From NCBI RefSeq assembly GCF_000418365.1, contig NC_021663.1, positions 2,418,001 to 2,482,000 of the forward strand: a DNA stretch of 64,000 bases, read 5' to 3'. The DNA is from Corynebacterium terpenotabidum Y-11 (lineage in GTDB: Bacteria; Actinomycetota; Actinomycetes; Mycobacteriales; Mycobacteriaceae). The notes under the pieces are model-generated. The model worked only from the letters and a program-made list of their open reading frames with translations, ran no database searches and had not been told where the DNA came from. Every line of letters begins with the position of its first letter. The stretch's first letter is position 1. A program made the translations under genes and the position numbers. This document shows positions 1 through 10,052 of this stretch, in pieces.

Positions 1-33
1 GTATCGCCCCCATTTGTGGTGGCGTGACCTGGG

Positions 34-66
34 CAGCGTCACGACAGCGTCACGACAGCGTCATGG
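34..66. repeat. Three tandem 11-bp repeats upstream of the sigma factor gene
   Basis: The unit CAGCGTCACGA occurs at 34-44 and 45-55, and a third copy at 56-66 differs in two bases. It lies about 85 bp before the proposed start of the ECF sigma factor gene. Direct repeats with an 11-bp period place similar faces about one helical turn apart, so a regulator site is possible, but no known regulator is recognised. Confidence 0.6.
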
Positions 67-150
67 TGGGATCAGGACGGCGCCCTGGCGGGGTCGTTGC
101 CGGGGGCAACGGCACCGATGTCGGTGATCTGTGGTGCTAGAGTGATCGAC

Positions 151-822
151 GTGCGTGAACACCTCCTCCGACGTCGCAGGTCGGACAGCTCCGATCAGGC
201 GTCCGTGGATGCCGCCGTCACCGACCTGGCGCTCAAGGCAGGTGCCGGTGACCGGGAGGCACTGTCACAGTTCATCGAGGCCACCCACGGGGATGTGTGG
301 CGACTGCTCGCCCATCTGGCGAACACGGACCAAGCCGACGATCTCACCCAGGAGACCTATCTGCGGGTCCTCAGTGCGCTGCCCCGCTTCGCCGCCCGTT
401 CCTCGGCCCGGACGTGGATCCTGTCCCTGGCCCGCCGGGTATGGGTCGACAGCGTGCGCCACGATATGGCGCGCCCCCGGAAATCCGTCGAGGAATGGGA
501 GGACGCCGCCAGCCAGACCCCGTCCCGGGACACGGCCGGAGACCAGGCGTGGGCGGAGCTGGTGGACGCCCGCGCGATGCTCGACGCACTCGCCCCCGAC
601 CGGCGTGAAGCGCTGGTCCTCACCCAGGTCCTCGGCTACTCCTACGCGGAGGCCGCGGACATCTGTGGGGTGCGCGTCGGCACGATCCGCTCACGCGTGG
701 CCCGCGCGCGCGCCGATCTGGTGGACGCCCAGGCGCCGACGACGGATACGACCGCTGAGTCGACCGCTGAGTCGGTCTCTACGCCGAGCACCGACGGAAG
801 TACCCACCTGCGCCTGGCCTGA
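151..822 (+). CDS. sigC: ECF-family RNA polymerase sigma factor (SigC-like)
   Basis: An extracytoplasmic-function sigma factor that directs core RNA polymerase to a small regulon. The region-2 core reads DDLTQETYLRVLSALPRF followed by a tryptophan-containing ARTWILSLARRVWVDSVR segment. Region 4 has the helix-turn-helix GYSYAEAADICGVRVGTIRSR. About 223 residues, with a Ser/Thr-rich tail. The start is uncertain: the frame is open from 97, with ATG at 118 and GTG at 142 and 151. I prefer GTG 151 because TAGAGT at 138-143 would be a -10 box giving a leaderless message. The sigC name rests on neighbourhood: as I recall, C. glutamicum sigC lies beside lysC-asd, as here, and is linked to respiratory oxidase control. 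No anti-sigma gene follows; the next gene converges 6 bp away. Confidence 0.85.
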   Translation: MREHLLRRRRSDSSDQASVDAAVTDLALKAGAGDREALSQFIEATHGDVWRLLAHLANTDQADDLTQETYLRVLSALPRFAARSSARTWILSLARRVWVDSVRHDMARPRKSVEEWEDAASQTPSRDTAGDQAWAELVDARAMLDALAPDRREALVLTQVLGYSYAEAADICGVRVGTIRSRVARARADLVDAQAPTTDTTAESTAESVSTPSTDGSTHLRLA

Positions 823-828
823 GGAGGC

Positions 829-1197
829 CTACCGGTACAGAGACCGGTAGAAGGTCAGACCGTTGCCCTCCCCGTCGAAGACCACGGCGCGGCGCTCGTG
901 GGCGTCATCGTAGGCGTCGGTGTGGATACCGCCACCGTTGGCGTCGACCAGGGCGGCGTCCCGGTCCGGGTCATCGCTCTTGATACCCACGACCACCTGG
1001 CCGGGGATCGGGTGGTCGATCTCGGTGCACAGGGCGATGGTGATGTTCCCACCGTCGATGGCGGCGAAGTGGTCACCGTCGCGGAACTTCAGCGGGAAGC
1101 CGAGGGTCTCGGTGTAGAACTTCACCGACTCGTCGATGTTGTTCGTCGACAGGAAGATGAACTTCACTTCGCGGCTGGGGGTGGTGGCGTCTGCCAT
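829..1197 (-). CDS. VOC (glyoxalase/bleomycin-resistance fold) family protein
   Basis: A 122-residue single-module vicinal-oxygen-chelate protein. It opens with the beta strand KFIFLSTNNIDESVKFYTET, typical of the first half-module, and ends in a second half with VFDGEGNGLTFYRS, where the family often places a metal-ligand glutamate. Substrate cannot be predicted: VOC members include glyoxalases, dioxygenases and antibiotic-binding proteins. The ATG at 1197 has a good ribosome site (AAGGAGA). It lies 85 bp downstream of the CoA-disulfide reductase/rhodanese gene on the same strand, so the two may be co-transcribed, and converges on the sigma factor gene. Confidence 0.85.
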   Translation of the reverse strand: MADATTPSREVKFIFLSTNNIDESVKFYTETLGFPLKFRDGDHFAAIDGGNITIALCTEIDHPIPGQVVVGIKSDDPDRDAALVDANGGGIHTDAYDDAHERRAVVFDGEGNGLTFYRSLYR

Positions 1198-1282
1198 GGG
1201 ACTCTCCTTGACGGTTCCTTGAGATGTGGTGCCGGACCTGCCTCAGCCTACGCCCCGGGCCCGCCACCCGTCAGGGACGGGA

Positions 1283-2974
1283 TCAGCGCAGCGTGCGCTG
1301 CCCGTCGCTCCACGTCCGGTACCCACCGGTGAGGTTGTAGACGCGGGTGAGGCCTTCGCCGCGCAGCACGGATTCGGCGACGTGTCCACGCTGCCCGACC
1401 TGGCAGAACACAACCACAGGAGCCTCGCCACACAGTTCGCGGACCTCGCCGAGGCGTCCGCGCAGCTCATCGAGGGGAATGTTCACCGCGCCCGGCAGAG
1501 ACCCGGCGGCGAACTCGCCGGGGGTGCGGACGTCGAGCAGGACAGCGTCCTGTGCCAGCTCGTCGATCTGATTCCAGGTGACCAGCTCGGTGCGTCCGGT
1601 GCGCAGGTTGTCGGCGATGTAGCCGAGCATGTTCACCGGATCCTTCGCCGAACTGAACTGCGGCGCGTAGGCGAGCTCCAGGTCCAGCAGCTCCGAGGCT
1701 CGGCGTCCGGACTGCATGGCGGTGGCGAGGATGTCGAGGCGCTTGTCCGCACCCTCCTCACCGACAACCTGGGCGCCGAGGATCCGGTCGCGCAGGTCCT
1801 CACCGCGGAAGTCACCGGTCCCGACCAGCAACTTCATCGAGAGTCCGGCGGCACCCGGGTAGTAGCCCGCATGGCTGGCCGGGTGGGTAGCGATGACCTG
1901 GTGGGGCACGCCCGCGGCGACAAGACGCTTCTCCGTCCACCCGGTGGACGCGACCTGCAGTCCGAAGACCCCCATCACCGAGGTACCCCAGGTACGCGGG
2001 AGGGACACATCGTCGCCGCTGATGATATCGGCGACGAGTCGGCCGTCACGGTTCGCGGTCTGGGCCAGGGGGACGACGACCGGCTCACCGGTGAGGGCGT
2101 CGGGGGTGGCGACAGCGTCACCGACGGCGAAGATGTCCGGGTCGGAGGTGCGCCAGGTGGCGTCCACGACGAGGGCACCGCCGGCGAGGGTCTCCAGGCC
2201 CGCCTCGGCGGCGAAGCCGGTGGCCGGGCGGACACCGGCGGCTGCGATGACGAGGTCCGCCGGCCGCGAGGTCCCGTCGGTGAGGGTGACGGTGACATCC
2301 TCCACGGTCGCCACTCCGGTCCCGGTGAGCACATGCACCCCGTTGTCGACCAGTCGACGCTCGACAATGCCGGCGATCTCCGGGTCGAGCGGCCCCATGA
2401 TCTGCGGACCGAATTCCACGACGGTGACGTCGAGGCCACGGTGGGCGAGGTTCTCGGCGACCTCGATACCGATGAAACCACCACCGGCGACGACGACCGG
2501 GGCTCCGGGGGCGAGCCCGGCGACGGCGTCGTGGATCCGGTCGGTGTCCTCGACGGTCCGCAGGGCCAGGGCCCGCTCAATGCCCGGCACCGGCGGGATG
2601 AACGGGGCGGCGCCCGGCGAGAGCACGAGGGTGTCGTAGCCGATGGTGCGCTGCTGCCCGGTGGTGAGGTCGGTGACGGTCAGTTCATGGGCCGCCCGGT
2701 CGATCGCGGTTACCTCGGTGTTGACGTGGACGTCCAGGTTGAAGCGTTCGTGGAGGGACGCGGGAGTCTGCAGCAGCAGGTTCTCGCGCCCTTCGATGAC
2801 ACCGCCGATGTAGTACGGCAGACCACAGTTCGCGAAGGAGACGTGGCCGGACTTCTCGAGGACGGTGATGCGGGCGTGCTCATCACGTCGGCGCAGGCGG
2901 GTGGCGGCGGACATGCCACCGGCGACGCCGCCGACGATGACGGTGTGACGGGGGGAGTGGGTCTGATCAGTCAT
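1283..2974 (-). CDS. CoA-disulfide reductase with C-terminal rhodanese domain (CoADR-RHD)
   Basis: A cytoplasmic FAD/NAD(P)H-dependent class III disulfide reductase that reduces CoA disulfide or CoA persulfide, fused to a sulfurtransferase. It has an N-terminal FAD dinucleotide fold (VIVGGVAGGMSAATRLRR), the single redox cysteine in SFANCGLPYY (about residue 50), a second nucleotide-binding fold (VVVAGGGFIGIEVAENL), the FAD contact IFAVGDAV, and from about residue 465 a rhodanese domain with LLDVRTPGEF and the active-site loop FCQVGQRG. About 563 residues, as expected for this fusion. I place the start at ATG 2974 rather than an in-frame codon at 3010: TATACT lies 7 bp upstream, suggesting a leaderless message, and a palindromic operator would otherwise fall in coding sequence. 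The role is inferred to be sulfane-sulfur/persulfide handling. Confidence 0.92.
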   Translation of the reverse strand: MTDQTHSPRHTVIVGGVAGGMSAATRLRRRDEHARITVLEKSGHVSFANCGLPYYIGGVIEGRENLLLQTPASLHERFNLDVHVNTEVTAIDRAAHELTVTDLTTGQQRTIGYDTLVLSPGAAPFIPPVPGIERALALRTVEDTDRIHDAVAGLAPGAPVVVAGGGFIGIEVAENLAHRGLDVTVVEFGPQIMGPLDPEIAGIVERRLVDNGVHVLTGTGVATVEDVTVTLTDGTSRPADLVIAAAGVRPATGFAAEAGLETLAGGALVVDATWRTSDPDIFAVGDAVATPDALTGEPVVVPLAQTANRDGRLVADIISGDDVSLPRTWGTSVMGVFGLQVASTGWTEKRLVAAGVPHQVIATHPASHAGYYPGAAGLSMKLLVGTGDFRGEDLRDRILGAQVVGEEGADKRLDILATAMQSGRRASELLDLELAYAPQFSSAKDPVNMLGYIADNLRTGRTELVTWNQIDELAQDAVLLDVRTPGEFAAGSLPGAVNIPLDELRGRLGEVRELCGEAPVVVFCQVGQRGHVAESVLRGEGLTRVYNLTGGYRTWSDGQRTLR

Positions 2975-2982
2975 GGCCGCAG

Positions 2983-3000
2983 TATACCCCCAGGGGTATA
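2983..3000. promoter_or_regulatory. CsoR/CstR-type operator palindrome
   Basis: TATACCCCCAGGGGTATA is an 8-2-8 inverted repeat, perfect outside the central two bases. It overlaps the -10 box of the CoADR-rhodanese gene (TATACT on the minus strand, starting inside the right half of the site as read in that direction). C-rich/G-rich half sites flanked by TA are typical of CsoR-family repressors, and the CstR branch senses persulfides and controls rhodanese-type genes. Binding by CstR is inferred from this context; no such regulator gene is in the window. Confidence 0.65.
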
Positions 3001-3047
3001 CCGGTGGCACCTGTGGTGGGATTTCCGACCACCGGTACCCCCGCGGG

Positions 3048-3053
3048 TAGGCT
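3048..3053 (+). promoter_or_regulatory. Probable -10 box for leaderless ferrochelatase transcript
   Basis: TAGGCT ends 7 bp before the ATG at 3061, which would place transcription start on or next to the A of the start codon. There is no Shine-Dalgarno sequence before this ATG, which fits a leaderless message. No clear -35 box is seen. Confidence 0.4.
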
Positions 3054-3060
3054 TACCTTC

Positions 3061-4146
3061 ATGGCTCAACCGGCTCCGCAGACCCCAGCGTCCCCTCACC
3101 GTGCCCTGCTCGTCCTCTCCTTCGGTGGACCAGAGAAGAACGAGGACGTGATCCCTTTCCTGGAGAACGTCACCCGCGGCCGCGGCATCCCCCGGGAACG
3201 CCTCGCCGAAGTCGGCGAGCACTACTTCGCGATGAACGGGAAGAGCCCGATCACCGAGCAGAACCTGCAGATCATCAGCGACATCGAGGACCTCATCACC
3301 GAGCGCCTCACTCCCCTGGGCATCGACCTCCCGGTCTACTTCGGCAACCGGAACTGGTACCCGTTCGTCGAAGACACGGTCGCACAGATGGCCCGTGACG
3401 GAATCACCGAGGCACTGGTCCTGGCCACCTCCGCGTGGGGCGGATACTCCGGACACATCCAGTACCTGGAGGATATCGCCCGGGCCGAGGCGTCCTGCCG
3501 GGACGCCGGCCTCACTCCCCCGGCGATGACGAAGATCCGCCCCTTCCACGATCACCCGCTGTTCCTCCGGGCCTTCGCGCGACTCGTCGACGAGACCCTC
3601 GCGACCATGCCCGCCGACCAGCGGGATGACGCCCGGCTGCTGTTCGCCGCCCATTCGATCCCGGTCAGCGCGGACGAGACCTCGTCGGCCGATGGAACGC
3701 ACCGGTACTCCGGCCAGGTACTCACCGCCGCCCGGGAGATCCGCGAGCTGAGCAGTTTCGCCGTCGACGGGGCGGACGGCACCGACGTGGAGCTGGTGTG
3801 GCAGTCCCGGTCCGGCCCGCCGCACATCCCGTGGCTGGAACCGGACATCTGCGACTACCTTGAGGCGACCGTCGGCGACGAGGGGATGGCCGACTTCGCC
3901 GGGGCGCTCACCGGTGGCACGACGCCCGGGGGCGACCGACGACCGGTGCTGCTGTGCCCGGTGGGGTTCATCACCGACCATATGGAGGTCATCTGGGACC
4001 TGGACACGGAGGCGAAGGACACCGCCGCCGAGCTGGGGATCCCCCTGGTCCGCGTCCCCACTCCCGGCTTCGAACCGGAATTCGCCCGGATGGTCCTCGA
4101 CCTCGTCCACGAGCACTGGGCCGACGTGCCGGGCGACAACGCCTGA
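3061..4146 (+). CDS. cpfC: Ferrochelatase (coproporphyrin III ferrochelatase type)
   Basis: Inserts ferrous iron into a porphyrin late in heme synthesis; in actinobacteria the substrate is coproporphyrin III. The protein of 361 residues starts with the family strand ALLVLSFGGPEKNEDVIPFL and contains LLFAAHSIP, where the invariant histidine of the active site lies, then LVWQSRSGPPHIPWLEP and the C-terminal signature VLLCPVGFITDHMEVIWDLD with the catalytic-site glutamate. Actinobacterial enzymes such as the M. tuberculosis one carry a [2Fe-2S] cluster using cysteines near the C terminus. This protein has no cysteine in its last 60 or so residues, so a cluster of that kind looks absent. It is divergent from the CoADR-rhodanese gene and convergent with asd. 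The upstream in-frame codon at 3004 is ignored. Confidence 0.95.
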   Translation: MAQPAPQTPASPHRALLVLSFGGPEKNEDVIPFLENVTRGRGIPRERLAEVGEHYFAMNGKSPITEQNLQIISDIEDLITERLTPLGIDLPVYFGNRNWYPFVEDTVAQMARDGITEALVLATSAWGGYSGHIQYLEDIARAEASCRDAGLTPPAMTKIRPFHDHPLFLRAFARLVDETLATMPADQRDDARLLFAAHSIPVSADETSSADGTHRYSGQVLTAAREIRELSSFAVDGADGTDVELVWQSRSGPPHIPWLEPDICDYLEATVGDEGMADFAGALTGGTTPGGDRRPVLLCPVGFITDHMEVIWDLDTEAKDTAAELGIPLVRVPTPGFEPEFARMVLDLVHEHWADVPGDNA

Positions 4147-4149
4147 CCG

Positions 4150-4177
4150 GTCCCGGCCCCGCCCCCGGGGCCGGGAC
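4150..4177. terminator. GC-rich hairpin between convergent cpfC and asd
   Basis: An 11-bp stem (GTCCCGGCCCC pairing with GGGGCCGGGAC) around a 6-base loop fills the 45-bp gap between the two convergent stop codons. There is no T run on either strand, so it is a weak candidate for a bidirectional terminator. Confidence 0.45.
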
Positions 4178-4191
4178 GCGGACGCGGCGGT

Positions 4192-6535
<2,344 letters not shown>

Positions 6536-6691
6536 TGTTGTCTACTCCGCTCGGGTCGATTCGTAATACCGTCAGACCGCTCCAGCGTACCTGACGGCGA
6601 TTAGGCCCGGGTAACAGAGGCGGGCCCGGAGCACCGGTCAATTACCCTGCACGACATGCGCCGGGGCCCGGCCCGCCGGCCGTGCGGCGGG

Positions 6692-8707
6692 TCAGAGCCG
6701 GAGGGTCACCACGGCGTGAGTCCCCCACCCGACGGGAAGGTCGGCGACACCGGTCAGCCCGGCGGCAGACACCGCCCTGGACAGGTCCCGCTTCGTCGGC
6801 ACGGCCCCGCCGTCAAGCAGATGACGGGTGAGGTCCTCCTCGTAGTCATGGTCCTCGTCTCCGGACTCGGCGAGCATCTGGGTGACGACCACGACGCGCG
6901 GCGAGATCCCCGCCGCCGAGGCCAGCAGACCCGGCACCGCCTCCGGACCGCTGAGGGCATAGGGATCGACGACAATGACTGCACCGACCGCACCGTCACC
7001 GGGCAGCTCGGGCACCACCGGCACCGTAGTCAGGTCCCAGGGAACGACAGTCACCCGGTTCCGACGGGATTCCCCGATCTCCGCGGTCAGCCGCGCCTCA
7101 CCGGCACCGGTATCCAGCACGAGGACATGCAGGTCGCTGTGGTGTCGCAGCAGTTCATCGGCATAGACGGCGGCGCCGGTGCCTTCGCCGGCACCGGCGA
7201 CAGCGACGGACGGCAGTCCCCGACCGGCGGTGAGTTTGTCAGCGAGTTCACCGAATCCCTGGGCTAGGGCGGGGGCGACCCACTGGGCCCGGGTGACCTC
7301 GGCGTCCGCCAGGCCCTCGACGATCGTCGGCGACGCCGCACGCAGCTGTGCCCAGGTCGAGCCGGTGTCTCCGACGGTGACCGGGGCACCGCTGCGCAGT
7401 CCGTCGGCGAGATGCAGCCACGCCAGGGGGCGCAGACCCTCGGGCCCGGTCAGATGGGTGACGGGGCCTTCCGGGTCCGCGAGTTCCCGGCCGAGGCCGG
7501 TCAGCGCCACTCCGGTGAGCGCGGCCGCATCACCACCGGAGAGTTCATCGACGGTCGGGGCGGTGAGAGTGACGAGCTTCAGTGACTCGAGGTAGCGCAG
7601 GAAGCGGAGCAGTAGCGCGGCGTCCACGCCGAGGGCGGGGGCGATGTCTGCGACGGTCGGGGACACCCGGGACACCGGGGACACCGGGGACACCGGGGAC
7701 ACCGGGGACACCGGGGACACCGGGGACGCAGCGGAACCTGCGGACCTGCCGGACGCGGCGTCCACCACCTCGAAGACACCGAGCTGTGCGGCCGCGCGCA
7801 GGGCCAGGCCCGGGGCGATCTCCGCCATCTCGTAGAGCTGCATCAACGGGGCGAGGCTGGAGGTGCCGGCCTCACCGGCGGCGCCCTCGGCGGTGTCGTT
7901 GCGGCGCCAGTATCCGGCGATCTCCACGTGCTCGCGGGGAACCGCCATTTTCTTCGCCAGGGCGCGGACCGGCTTCAGCCGCCCGGCCTCGCCTGCGGCC
8001 CAGATGAAGGGCGTCCCCTCCGGCAGCTTTCCGCCGCCGCGGACGTGGGTGAGCAGTTCCTCGGTGAAACTCCCACCCTCGTCTCGGACCACCCAGTGCA
8101 GGTCCAGGTCGGCCGCGCAGTCGATGTCCTGGATGTCGGCCCGGCTCGGCACCTCCACCACGGCAACGACCGGGTGACCGGCGGGGCATTCCTCCAGGCA
8201 GCGGGCGATGGCGGGCAGGGCGGTCTCGTCACCGGCGAGGAGCAGCCAGTCGGTGTGGGAGGGGTGGGATCCGCAGTTCTTCGGCCCGGCGACGTAGACC
8301 TTGTCGCCTGCACGGGCGGACGCCGACCATTCCTCGGCCAGTCCGGCACCGTGTCGGGCGAAGTCGATGACGAGCTCACCGGACTCCCCGGCGTCCGGCC
8401 GCCACTGCCGGACGGTGTAGGCACGGAAGAGGTCGTTGACCTCCTCGTTCCAGTCGAGACGCCCGTCGCCGAGGGCGGCCGGGTAGGGCCGCCCACCGGT
8501 CGTCGGATCGGGCAGGATCAGCCGGACATCGTCGTCAAAACCGTCGCTGACGAGTGCGGGGACCGGGTGACCGTCCCGGGTGTGGGCGGCCAGGCCCGGG
8601 CCACCCAAGGTGACGCGGCGCATGGCGGGGGTCACGTCCTCGACCCGCAGCACCTCCAGTTCACGCAGGGAGATGGGGTAGATGTCGGTGTCACGGCTGA
8701 TGCGGGG
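6692..8707 (-). CDS. Siderophore-interacting FAD protein fused to a methyltransferase-like domain
   Basis: Residues 1 to about 290 form a siderophore-interacting protein, a cytoplasmic flavin reductase that releases iron from ferric siderophores. FAD-binding RAYTVRQW is followed by LVIDFARHG, and the NAD(P)H domain has WLLLAGDETALPAIARCL and the terminal VEIAGYWRRNDT. A linker follows with about six copies of the tripeptide SPV. The C-terminal third resembles class I SAM-dependent O-methyltransferases: a winged-helix part (VADIAPALGVDAALLLRFLRYL) and a Rossmann-like part. The SAM motif I is only loosely kept (VAVAGAGEGTGAAVYADELL), so methylation is unproven. The start at GTG 8707 has AAGGA 6 bp upstream; 671 residues. 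Divergent from two iron-siderophore binding-protein genes. Confidence 0.85.
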   Translation of the reverse strand, partial: PRISRDTDIYPISLRELEVLRVEDVTPAMRRVTLGGPGLAAHTRDGHPVPALVSDGFDDDVRLILPDPTTGGRPYPAALGDGRLDWNEEVNDLFRAYTVRQWRPDAGESGELVIDFARHGAGLAEEWSASARAGDKVYVAGPKNCGSHPSHTDWLLLAGDETALPAIARCLEECPAGHPVVAVVEVPSRADIQDIDCAADLDLHWVVRDEGGSFTEELLTHVRGGGKLPEGTPFIWAAGEAGRLKPVRALAKKMAVPREHVEIAGYWRRNDTAEGAAGEAGTSSLAPLMQLYEMAEIAPGLALRAAAQLGVFEVVDAASGRSAGSAASPVSPVSPVSPVSPVSPVSRVSPTVADIAPALGVDAALLLRFLRYLESLKLVTLTAPTVDELSGGDAAALTGVALTGLGRELADPEGPVTHLTGPEGLRPLAWLHLADGLRSGAPVTVGDTGSTWAQLRAASPTIVEGLADAEVTRAQWVAPALAQGFGELADKLTAGRGLPSVAVAGAGEGTGAAVYADELLRHHSDLHVLVLDTGAGEARLTAEIGESRRNRVTVVPWDLTTVPVVPELPGDGAVGAVIVVDPYALSGPEAVPGLLASAAGISPRVVVVTQMLAESGDEDHDYEEDLTRHLLDGGAVPTKRDLSRAVSAAGLTGVADLPVGWGTHAVVTLRL
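7660..7728. repeat. 9-bp tandem repeat encoding the inter-domain linker
   Basis: About seven to eight near-perfect copies of GGGGACACC run head to tail. On the minus strand they encode repeated Ser-Pro-Val in the linker between the siderophore-interacting and methyltransferase-like domains. The 9-bp period keeps frame, so copy-number slippage would change only linker length. Confidence 0.8.
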
Positions 8708-8862
8708 CACGGGGGTCCTTTCCTGGGTCCGGGTCGTAGCAAGGCTAGCATTGGCTTTGTTGGTATCGTATGTTCCCGTTGCGACCACCCCTGACGTTCC
8801 GATCCCCCTGGACTTCCCCAGAAGTTCCCCGACGTTCCCAGCACCCCGGAGGAAAATCCCGC

Positions 8863-9936
8863 ATGTCCCGTTCGTCCCTACGCCGCCGGGTTTTCGGCGC
8901 CGTGACCGCCCTGACCCTCGCCGGCGGCCTCGCCGCCTGCTCCTCCGACGACGACTCGGCCTCCACCGGCAGCTCCGGTGACGGATCCTGGCCCCGGACC
9001 GTCTCCTCCCTCGCGGTGACTAACCACCACCTGGACTGCACCGACCAGCTGGACATCTCCACCTGCGCCACCGAGGACGTCGAGATCCCCGAGCAGCCGC
9101 AGCGCATCGTCTCCACCGCGGTCGGCCTCACCGGCACCCTGCTCGCCGTGGATGCACCGGTCATTGCCACCGGTGGTGCGACGACCGGGTCCACCGCGGA
9201 CAATGAGGAGGGATTCTTCAACCAGTGGGCGGATGAGGCCCGCGACAAGGGTGTGGAGAGCCTCTGGCAGCTCAGTCCGGACCTGGAGACGCTGGTCAAC
9301 ACCGACCCGGACCTCATCCTCGTCGCCGCGAACGGCCAGGATTCGGCGGTGACCGCTATCGAGAAGATCCAGGCCATCGGCGTCCCTGTCGTCGTCATCG
9401 ACTACGTGAACATGGACTGGACGGATCTCACCACCCAGATCGGCGAGATGACCGGACGCGAAGCGGACGCCGCTGCCCGCATCGAGGAGTTCAACCAGCG
9501 CGTCGAGGAGGTGAAGGCGAACATCGCCGACCCGGAGCAGCCGGTCAGCCTGGTGCTGCCCAGTGCCGACAAGTCCGGCAACGCCAACTACATGACCGCT
9601 GAATCACCGCAGGGCCGGGTCGCCGCCCAGCTCGGCTGGGAGCTCACCGTGCCCGATGACGTGGCGCGCACGGACGGCCCCTTCGCCGGACGCACCGACG
9701 TCAAGCAGGTCACCGCGGAGAACCAGGACAAGGCCTTCACCGGGCACACCGTGCTCGCCATCGACTCCGGTATCGGTGAGGATCCGGCGGAGTACCTGAA
9801 GAACCTGCCGATCCTCGCCGACACCTACGCGGTGCAGAACGACCGAGTCTTCTCCATGCCTCCGGAACTGTTCCGGATGGACTACTACTCCGCGATGATG
9901 ATGCTCAACCGCATCGACGAACTCTTCGTGGCATAG
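8863..9936 (+). CDS. Iron-siderophore ABC transporter substrate-binding lipoprotein (FepB/FecB-like)
   Basis: A secreted lipoprotein expected to bind a ferric siderophore. The N terminus is a lipoprotein signal (RRR, hydrophobic stretch, lipobox LAAC with the modified Cys at about residue 26) followed by a Ser/Asp-rich tether. The mature part has VEIPEQPQRIVSTAVGLTGTLLAV, the usual start of a class III periplasmic-binding fold, and DPDLILVAANGQD before the long helix. 357 residues. ATG 8863 has GGAGGA at the right distance; the open frame upstream is not used. The next gene is a paralogue. No permease or ATPase genes are adjacent, so it must share a transporter encoded elsewhere. No convincing DtxR box is seen directly upstream. 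Confidence 0.9.
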   Translation: MSRSSLRRRVFGAVTALTLAGGLAACSSDDDSASTGSSGDGSWPRTVSSLAVTNHHLDCTDQLDISTCATEDVEIPEQPQRIVSTAVGLTGTLLAVDAPVIATGGATTGSTADNEEGFFNQWADEARDKGVESLWQLSPDLETLVNTDPDLILVAANGQDSAVTAIEKIQAIGVPVVVIDYVNMDWTDLTTQIGEMTGREADAAARIEEFNQRVEEVKANIADPEQPVSLVLPSADKSGNANYMTAESPQGRVAAQLGWELTVPDDVARTDGPFAGRTDVKQVTAENQDKAFTGHTVLAIDSGIGEDPAEYLKNLPILADTYAVQNDRVFSMPPELFRMDYYSAMMMLNRIDELFVA

Positions 9937-9960
9937 CGTTCCAACACATTTCCCTTCCAC

Positions 9961-9979
9961 TGAGGATAGGTTTCCTTTA
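9961..9979 (+). promoter_or_regulatory. DtxR iron-box candidate
   Basis: TGAGGATAGGTTTCCTTTA matches the 19-bp DtxR consensus TTAGGTTAGGCTAACCTAA at 13 positions, including both GG and CC contacts. It lies 74 bp before the second binding-protein gene. DtxR with iron represses siderophore uptake genes in corynebacteria, which fits the downstream gene. Confidence 0.7.
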
Positions 9980-10052
9980 CTCTTGGTCGGCAGGGCCGCC
10001 GGACCCCGTGGCCCACTGATCCGTTTCTTCCGCTCAAGAGACCAGGAATGCT

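Noticed and set aside
1226..3151. 641-codon plus-strand frame opposite the CoADR-rhodanese gene
   Set aside because: Antisense shadow: Gly/Asp/Val-rich, no recognisable domain, and fully overlapped by a clear enzyme gene.
7660..7728. Possible CRISPR-like array
   Set aside because: The 9-bp units are contiguous with no spacers and encode a Ser-Pro-Val linker. The arrays at 19202-19264, 19456-19511 and 63186-63272 were rejected for the same reason: no unique spacers and units too short.
8733..8751. DtxR box between the siderophore reductase and the first binding protein
   Set aside because: The core AGGCTA is present, but only 9 of 19 positions match the consensus, well below the site at 9961-9979.
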